Shown: positions 6,924 through 10,292 of the stretch, one piece after another
How positions within the stretch are numbered: the stretch's first letter is position 1
Layout: each line of letters opens with the position of its first letter
Assembly (NCBI GenBank): GCA_025929805.1
Contig: JAICPP010000113.1
Location: 1 to 10,292 of the forward strand
Origin: Gemmatimonadales bacterium
GTDB lineage: Bacteria > Gemmatimonadota > Gemmatimonadetes > Gemmatimonadales > GWC2-71-9
Reading direction: 5' to 3'
DNA: 10,292 bases
Translations under genes and position numbers: made by a program
The notes under the pieces: generated by a model
What the model saw: the letters and a program-made list of their open reading frames with translations, nothing else
Databases searched by the model: none
Told to the model about the DNA's origin: nothing

Positions 6924-8543
6924 AGTTGAGGTACAGGTGGCGAGTCTTTGCTCTGCCGAGTCCGCAGCGGCCCGGGTCCTCACCGAGACAGCAGGTGAGA
7001 GATTGAGCAAGACTGTCAGGGAGTCGCAGTACCAGAGGTCCCAGTTTCCGTCCCTGACCATCTCGTGCGCCAGTGCCGATTCCCGGCGCAGCAACGCGAG
7101 AGAGATGTCACGCTGGCTCAGTCGGTTCCGCCAGCCAGGCTCCATCTGCTTGATCATTCGGTACTCCCGAAAGAGATCATCCCCGAAGAAATCGACACCT
7201 CCGTCGATGAAGATCTTCTGCTCGGGCCAGGCATAGATCAGATAACCTCCCCAGGTAAACTCATGAAAAAGACGCCCTCGAAGCTGCGCGCGCCGGGCCT
7301 GCGCCACCGCATCAACCGGAAAGATCGTCGGGTCAAAGTGATTTTGGATCGTTTGCAGGGATCCGATTCGGCCCTGTCCCAACCCAAGAGTGCAGAGCAA
7401 AGCCGCAACCCCAATGATCCAGGGAAGTGTCGTCGTCCGACCCGAGGTAACTCCGAAGCGGCTTCGCATTCCCCCTGGGTCGGGAAGTCGGCGCCAGGGC
7501 TCGTCAAGGTAGAAGGCCAGAACCGGCAAGGCCGTCAGACCAAACAGGGAAATGTTTCGCACCGAGCCGAGGGCAAATGCGGCGCCGGCACAAATCAGGA
7601 GCAGATGCGGCAGCGTCGGCCGGCGAGGATGCAGGGTGAGGGAAGCAAACGTGAGCAACAGAACGGCCAGGAAAACCCTCCCGCTGGGCTCGTGGAAATC
7701 GGGGGATGCGAACTCAGCGGTGTTATCCAGCATGAATGGCTTGTTGAAGAACTCCACTACGTGCCGGAGGAGGTCGAGTCCATGAGGGTTCAAGAGCGTA
7801 ACCACCATGGCGGCCACGAGCGCGACGAGATAGTACCTGACGCTCCGCCTCCAGGTGACATCAGGCCCGGTCCAGACCAGCTCGGCTAGGCTGCCCATCA
7901 GATAGAGCGCGATCAGAATCCACCCATACACGAACCCGCCGTGGAGGTTGGCCCAAACGCCGAAGAGGACGCCGAAGTGCAGCACGGGCTTTTGGGGCGG
8001 TCGCTCGAGCAGACCCAGCAGGATGATGACGCCGAGGAAGGAAAAGAGGTGCGGACGAGCGATCCAATGCTCGACCCCAAGGGCGACAGCGATAGCAACG
8101 ATGAGGCAGGCGAGAAGCGGATCCACTCCGCGACGAAGTAGGAATCGGGTCAGCAGAGCGTATGTCAGCGCGATCAGGAGACCAGCCAGGATTGCCACGG
8201 CTGGCAGCCCTCCCACTCGTTCGGCCAGCCCGTAAAGCAGTTGGCTTCCATACTCGAATCCCAGGAATGGAGCACCCGGTCGAGTGAAGGAGAACGGGTC
8301 GGTGCGAATGAGCGTGCCATGCTCGAGCATGTACCGGCCGTGAGCCAGGTGCCGCGCCACGTCGCCGTCGGACTTCAGGAGCGGCTTTTGAAGCAGGAGG
8401 GGCACCACCAACACCAGGAGCACAAATATGAGGGCCGTCGGCGACGGTGCGATGTAGCGCTGCCGCTGCTCGGATGCGGCGTCATGCTTCAGTGAACTCG
8501 TCTCACCTGCCAGCTGGTCAGCGGCCAACTTCTTAAAGCTCAT
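6654..8543 (-). CDS. Multi-pass membrane protein of GT-C-like layout with an anomalous C-terminal extension
   Basis: The reading frame gives 629 residues. Residues 1-30 are a polar cytoplasmic leader and the first helix is about 35-52. Then come SDGDVARHLAHGR (58-70), TDPFSF (81-86), ARPHLF (162-167), WANLHGG (197-203), NPHG (252-255), EFASPDF (277-283), RNISLFG (329-335), EFTWGGYL (428-435) and FIDGGVDFFG (445-454). The first-loop D..H pattern and the late FIDGG segment recur in a widespread group of uncharacterised bacterial membrane proteins that resemble GT-C transferases; I cannot name its substrate. The recognisable domain ends near WDLWYCDS (501-508). Residues 541-629 are encoded antisense to the GT87 gene and look like read-through: polar, rich in His, Cys and Gly, with no helix. 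The true end may have been near 6950. No Shine-Dalgarno is visible before the ATG at 8543. Confidence 0.75.
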   Translation of the reverse strand: MSFKKLAADQLAGETSSLKHDAASEQRQRYIAPSPTALIFVLLVLVVPLLLQKPLLKSDGDVARHLAHGRYMLEHGTLIRTDPFSFTRPGAPFLGFEYGSQLLYGLAERVGGLPAVAILAGLLIALTYALLTRFLLRRGVDPLLACLIVAIAVALGVEHWIARPHLFSFLGVIILLGLLERPPQKPVLHFGVLFGVWANLHGGFVYGWILIALYLMGSLAELVWTGPDVTWRRSVRYYLVALVAAMVVTLLNPHGLDLLRHVVEFFNKPFMLDNTAEFASPDFHEPSGRVFLAVLLLTFASLTLHPRRPTLPHLLLICAGAAFALGSVRNISLFGLTALPVLAFYLDEPWRRLPDPGGMRSRFGVTSGRTTTLPWIIGVAALLCTLGLGQGRIGSLQTIQNHFDPTIFPVDAVAQARRAQLRGRLFHEFTWGGYLIYAWPEQKIFIDGGVDFFGDDLFREYRMIKQMEPGWRNRLSQRDISLALLRRESALAHEMVRDGNWDLWYCDSLTVLLNLSPAVSVRTRAAADSAEQRLATCTSTLPVRPSSVPRPTRLGTYRVLAAGAVSLGIGSSKHEVEHWQVHRCQHYWPDLGGNGCKVREVEAGTQGAHSQPGTDHEDTHLDRISRNEG

Positions 8544-8590
8544 GAGCTTGGAGGTGAAGGCAGGTGTTGCTGGGGTAGCGACCTGCGACT

Positions 8591-8596
8591 AATATA
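8591..8596 (-). promoter_or_regulatory. Possible -10 element (TATATT) for the minus-strand membrane protein
   Basis: Read on the minus strand this is TATATT, 47 bases before the ATG at 8543. No good -35 hexamer lies 16-18 bases upstream of it, so it is only a candidate. Confidence 0.25.
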
Positions 8597-8898
8597 GGCG
8601 ACGGCCTCTTAAGGCAGACCTTTTGCTCCGGCCGCCCTTCCTGATTCATCCCCGGAGTTTCCATGCTGGCGGGATGATGGCACTAGCGGACCCGAGTTCC
8701 GTGAGGTATATCATTGTTCGACCTTTTCCACATGCTCATGCTCCCAAGAGGTCACTGGCGCCGGCCTCAGATGGGTGCTATATCATGTACCGAACGAATC
8801 CCGCAGGACGAGAACCGCCCGCTGGCCCAAGAAGTTCTCTCGTCGGCTCCATGTTGAGGAACCGTCAAGGTGGTTTTTCCCCGTGTTGGGGGATCGAC

Positions 8899-8929
8899 TT
8901 GTTTTTCTCTTGATTCCGTGATGTATAAC
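8899..8929 (+). promoter_or_regulatory. Candidate housekeeping promoter for the Tad pilus operon
   Basis: TTGTTT (8899-8904) and TATAAC (8924-8929) resemble -35 and -10 hexamers, with a rather long spacer of 19 bases. The -10 lies 29 bases before the first pilin ATG. I saw no sigma-54 GG-N10-GC pair in a fitting position. Confidence 0.35.
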
Positions 8930-8958
8930 CCAAACCGGCAGTGGAGGCGATGGATCGT

Positions 8959-9144
8959 ATGAGAGAGCTCGCGAAGAAGTTTTGGAACGATGAGTCCGGA
9001 CAGGGGCTCGCTGAATACGCTCTGCTGTTGGGACTCATTGTGATCGGCGTGGTAATCCTGATTCAGGGCATGGGGATTTCGATCAAGAAGATCTTCACCA
9101 AGGCCAATAGCGATCTAGGGACCGCTGCCGCCCAAGCCACTTGA
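8959..9144 (+). CDS. flp: Flp-type prepilin, copy 1
   Basis: This is a 61-residue class III signal-peptide pilin, the major subunit of a Tad/Flp pilus. The leader, with Lys6 and Lys7, precedes the prepilin peptidase site ESG/QGLAEY: cleavage after Gly14 leaves Glu19 at mature position +5 and Tyr20 at +6, as the Flp rule requires. A hydrophobic helix runs from about 21 to 40, and the C terminus is short and Ala/Thr-rich. The mature pilin would be 47 residues. ATG 8959 is chosen because GGAGG (8943-8947) lies 11 bases upstream and the length then equals that of copy 2. GTG 8941 and ATG 8950 are in-frame alternatives, but they overlap or abut the ribosome binding site. The product differs from copy 2 only at residues 2 and 3 (RE against VA). 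It is the first gene of the pilus operon. Confidence 0.93.
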   Translation: MRELAKKFWNDESGQGLAEYALLLGLIVIGVVILIQGMGISIKKIFTKANSDLGTAAAQAT

Positions 9145-9235
9145 GGCGTTCGCATGCCCGTAGCCGAGCATGCAGTAGTGTCGTATCCGTTGTAAAACAT
9201 CGGTAAACACCAACCAGCACTGGAGGAAGCACCGT

Positions 9236-9421
9236 ATGGTGGCATTGGCCAAGAAGTTTTGGAACGATGAGTCCGGGCAGGGACTCGCTGAATATGCCCT
9301 GCTGCTCGGGCTTATCGTGATCGGCGTGGTAATCCTGATTCAGGGCATGGGGATTTCGATCAAGAAGATCTTCACCAAGGCCAATAGCGATCTCGGGACA
9401 GCCGCCGCCCAAGCTACCTGA
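9236..9421 (+). CDS. flp: Flp-type prepilin, copy 2
   Basis: This 61-residue prepilin has a mature region identical to that of copy 1, including the ESG/QGLAEY cleavage site (Gly14/Gln15, Glu19 at +5) and the membrane-spanning helix. It starts at ATG 9236 with GGAGG nine bases upstream (9222-9226). Only residues 2 and 3 of the leader, which is removed on processing, differ from copy 1, so both genes feed the same mature subunit. Silent differences are numerous before codon 28 and after codon 53, and absent between. A 91-base spacer separates it from copy 1 and holds no gene. The prepilin peptidase gene follows after 11 bases, so the two are probably co-transcribed. Confidence 0.93.
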   Translation: MVALAKKFWNDESGQGLAEYALLLGLIVIGVVILIQGMGISIKKIFTKANSDLGTAAAQAT

Positions 9422-9432
9422 GGTAAGCTGGC

Positions 9433-9957
9433 ATGACCCAGGCGGCGGCGAGCGTACTGCTTGTTGTGTTTGTGTGCACCGCTGCCTGGTGGGATGCGAC
9501 TGCCAGTCGGATCCCTAACGGGCTGACACTGACGGGGCTCGCCGCAGCCTTGATTTTGAGAGCCCCGCTCGGTCTCGAACCCTTGCTGCACGGCCTCGGT
9601 GGGTCGGGAATCGCGTTTGGTTTGGCGCTGGTGTTCTATGCCCTCCGAGCGATCGGCGGAGGAGACGTGAAGCTATTAGCAGGCGTGGGCGCATTCCTGG
9701 GCTCCGGCGAAGTACTCGGGGCTTTGGGTCTGATCGCGGTATTGGGGGCCGCGTATGCGCTGCTGACAGTGAGCCTCAGGGGGCTTCTCCCGCTCCTGGT
9801 CTTCAACACGCTCGACCTGATCAAGTCGTGGCTCACGTTGGGACGAGCTGGTCCGGTTCGGAAGCTCGAATCGCCCAATGCGCTCACCATTCCCTACGGC
9901 GTGCCCATCGCCGCGGGGGCACTTATCTGGTGGTTCGGAGAAGGGGTCCGTCTATGA
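9433..9957 (+). CDS. cpaA: Prepilin peptidase, A24 family (TadV/CpaA)
   Basis: This 174-residue inner-membrane aspartic protease should cleave the leaders of the Flp pilins and of the TadE-like protein next door. The two catalytic aspartates are visible: Asp21 in WWDATASRIPN and Asp78 in the GxGD-type motif GGGDVKLLAGVGAF (75-88). Hydrophobic segments lie at about 5-20, 31-43, 56-73, 80-105, 106-125 and 153-168. It lacks the N-terminal methylase domain of PilD-type enzymes and is the usual size for TadV/CpaA. ATG 9433 has GAGG nine bases upstream, overlapping the end of the second pilin gene. Its stop overlaps the start of the next gene (ATGA), which implies coupled translation. Confidence 0.93.
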   Translation: MTQAAASVLLVVFVCTAAWWDATASRIPNGLTLTGLAAALILRAPLGLEPLLHGLGGSGIAFGLALVFYALRAIGGGDVKLLAGVGAFLGSGEVLGALGLIAVLGAAYALLTVSLRGLLPLLVFNTLDLIKSWLTLGRAGPVRKLESPNALTIPYGVPIAAGALIWWFGEGVRL

Positions 9958-10292
9958 GCGGCCGTAGGTGGTTTGCGCGGTGCACCGGCAGGCGAGGACA
10001 AGCCCTTGCGGAGTTCGCCTTGGTGCTCCCGCTGATCCTCCTGTTCATCGCTGCCATCCTGGAGTTCGCGCGGGCATGGAACATCAAGCAGGCAGTGACC
10101 GACGCGGCCCGTGAAGGTGCCAGGTACACGGCAGTGATGGACGTTACCGTTACGATGGCCGATGTGGAGCAGATCATCGAGGATCGGCTGGCCCTCTCCT
10201 CGATCGAAGACAGCGACATCGTCATCTCCAGCGCCGATCCGGCATGCTCACCGGTCACCAACTGTTTTCACACCGAAGACGGTTACGGCAGA
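9954..10292 (+). CDS. TadE-like pseudopilin; 3' end outside window
   Basis: The first 113 residues are visible and the frame is open at the window end. A basic N terminus precedes RRGQALAEFALVLPLILLF (about 13-31), the TadE/TadG-type hydrophobic segment. G15/QALAE with Glu20 at +5 mirrors the cleavage site of the two pilins (G/QGLAE), so the neighbouring peptidase probably processes it. The DAAREGARY segment (50-58) is characteristic of TadE-like proteins. A Cys pair (Cys97 and Cys103) in the extracytoplasmic part could form a disulphide. ATG 9954 overlaps the peptidase stop, and AAGGGG (9941-9946) lies seven bases upstream. TadE and TadG are not safely separable from this fragment, so no symbol is given. 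The rest of the Tad machinery is presumably downstream. Confidence 0.9.
   Translation, partial: MSGRRWFARCTGRRGQALAEFALVLPLILLFIAAILEFARAWNIKQAVTDAAREGARYTAVMDVTVTMADVEQIIEDRLALSSIEDSDIVISSADPACSPVTNCFHTEDGYGR

Larger units (their letters stand above)
8544..8958. other. Divergent intergenic region between the membrane protein and the pilus operon
   Basis: These 415 bases hold no convincing gene. The open frame at 8623-8913 has no family resemblance and is rich in Pro, Arg and Ser, as expected of non-coding DNA. The region should contain promoters for both divergent transcripts. The octamer TATATCAT occurs twice, at 8707-8714 and 8779-8786, and could be a binding site or chance. No tRNA, riboswitch or strong hairpin was seen. 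Confidence 0.6.
8942..9423 (+). repeat. Tandem duplication of the Flp pilin gene with its ribosome binding site
   Basis: Two copies sit 277 bases apart, measured from start codon to start codon (8959 and 9236). Each includes TGGAGG upstream (8942-8947 and 9221-9226) and ends in TGAGG (9142-9146 and 9419-9423). The similarity extends slightly further 5' (CCAAACCGGCA against CCAACCAGCA). Within the genes, 8974-8999 matches 9251-9276 exactly, and 9040-9116 matches 9317-9393 exactly. The stretches between these blocks differ by many silent changes. Confidence 0.9.

Noticed and set aside
7065..7889. Plus-strand open frame of 274 codons
   Set aside because: It is antisense to the minus-strand membrane protein. 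Its product is highly charged and repetitive in Arg, Gln and Glu, typical of a shadow frame.
8623..8913. Open frame of 96 codons in the intergenic region
   Set aside because: There is no convincing ribosome binding site, no motif, and a composition like translated non-coding DNA.
9152..9173. GCATGC repeated with a 10-base gap between the pilin genes, a possible hairpin
   Set aside because: The stem is only 6 bp and does not extend, each half is itself a palindrome, and no T-run follows, so it is not a credible terminator.
1..10292. tRNA, rRNA, CRISPR, transposase or phage features
   Set aside because: I saw no repeat-spacer arrays, no transposase or integrase motifs, and no tRNA-like cloverleaf or rRNA segments on either strand.

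Overview
This is a bacterial window of roughly 60% G+C. It holds a seven-gene plus-strand run of membrane and sugar-transfer genes (1-6923), one minus-strand membrane protein that converges on it (8543 to 6654), and the first genes of a plus-strand Tad/Flp pilus locus (8959 to the window end). Nothing in the sequence fixes the phylum. The dense operon, the frequent GTG/TTG starts and the Flp/TadV/TadE set would fit an environmental lineage such as Gemmatimonadota, Chloroflexota or Rokubacteria, but that is a guess.

Region 1 (1-6923) looks like one transcription unit. In order it carries: the C-terminal part of an aminopropyltransferase-like protein of the MFS-fused type; a GT87/DUF2029 membrane glycosyltransferase broken by four single-base shifts; an ALG5-like GT2 enzyme; a class I SAM methyltransferase; a DPM1-like GT2 enzyme; a GT39/ArnT-like membrane transferase; and an intact GT87/DUF2029 paralogue of the broken gene. 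Most junctions overlap or are nearly flush. The one clear gap is 104 bases (1782-1885). The likely logic is that the two cytoplasmic GT2 enzymes charge polyprenyl phosphate with sugars, and the GT-C membrane proteins use those donors outside the membrane. The methyltransferase may modify the sugar or lipid. The acceptor cannot be read from the sequence.

Region 2 (6654-8543, minus) encodes a multi-pass membrane protein with a GT-C-like layout. Its reading frame runs 270 bases into the antisense of the GT87 gene, giving a C-terminal tail that looks like read-through.

Region 3 (8544-8958) is a divergent intergenic region with weak promoter candidates for both sides. Region 4 (8959-10292) is the start of a Tad pilus operon: two Flp prepilin genes whose products differ only at residues 2 and 3, a TadV/CpaA prepilin peptidase, and a TadE-like pseudopilin cut by the window end.

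The best leads are the perfect 77-base block shared by the two pilin genes within otherwise diverged copies, the four exactly compensating homopolymer shifts in the first GT87 gene, and the long convergent overlap. I found no clearly new defence, mobile or RNA system.
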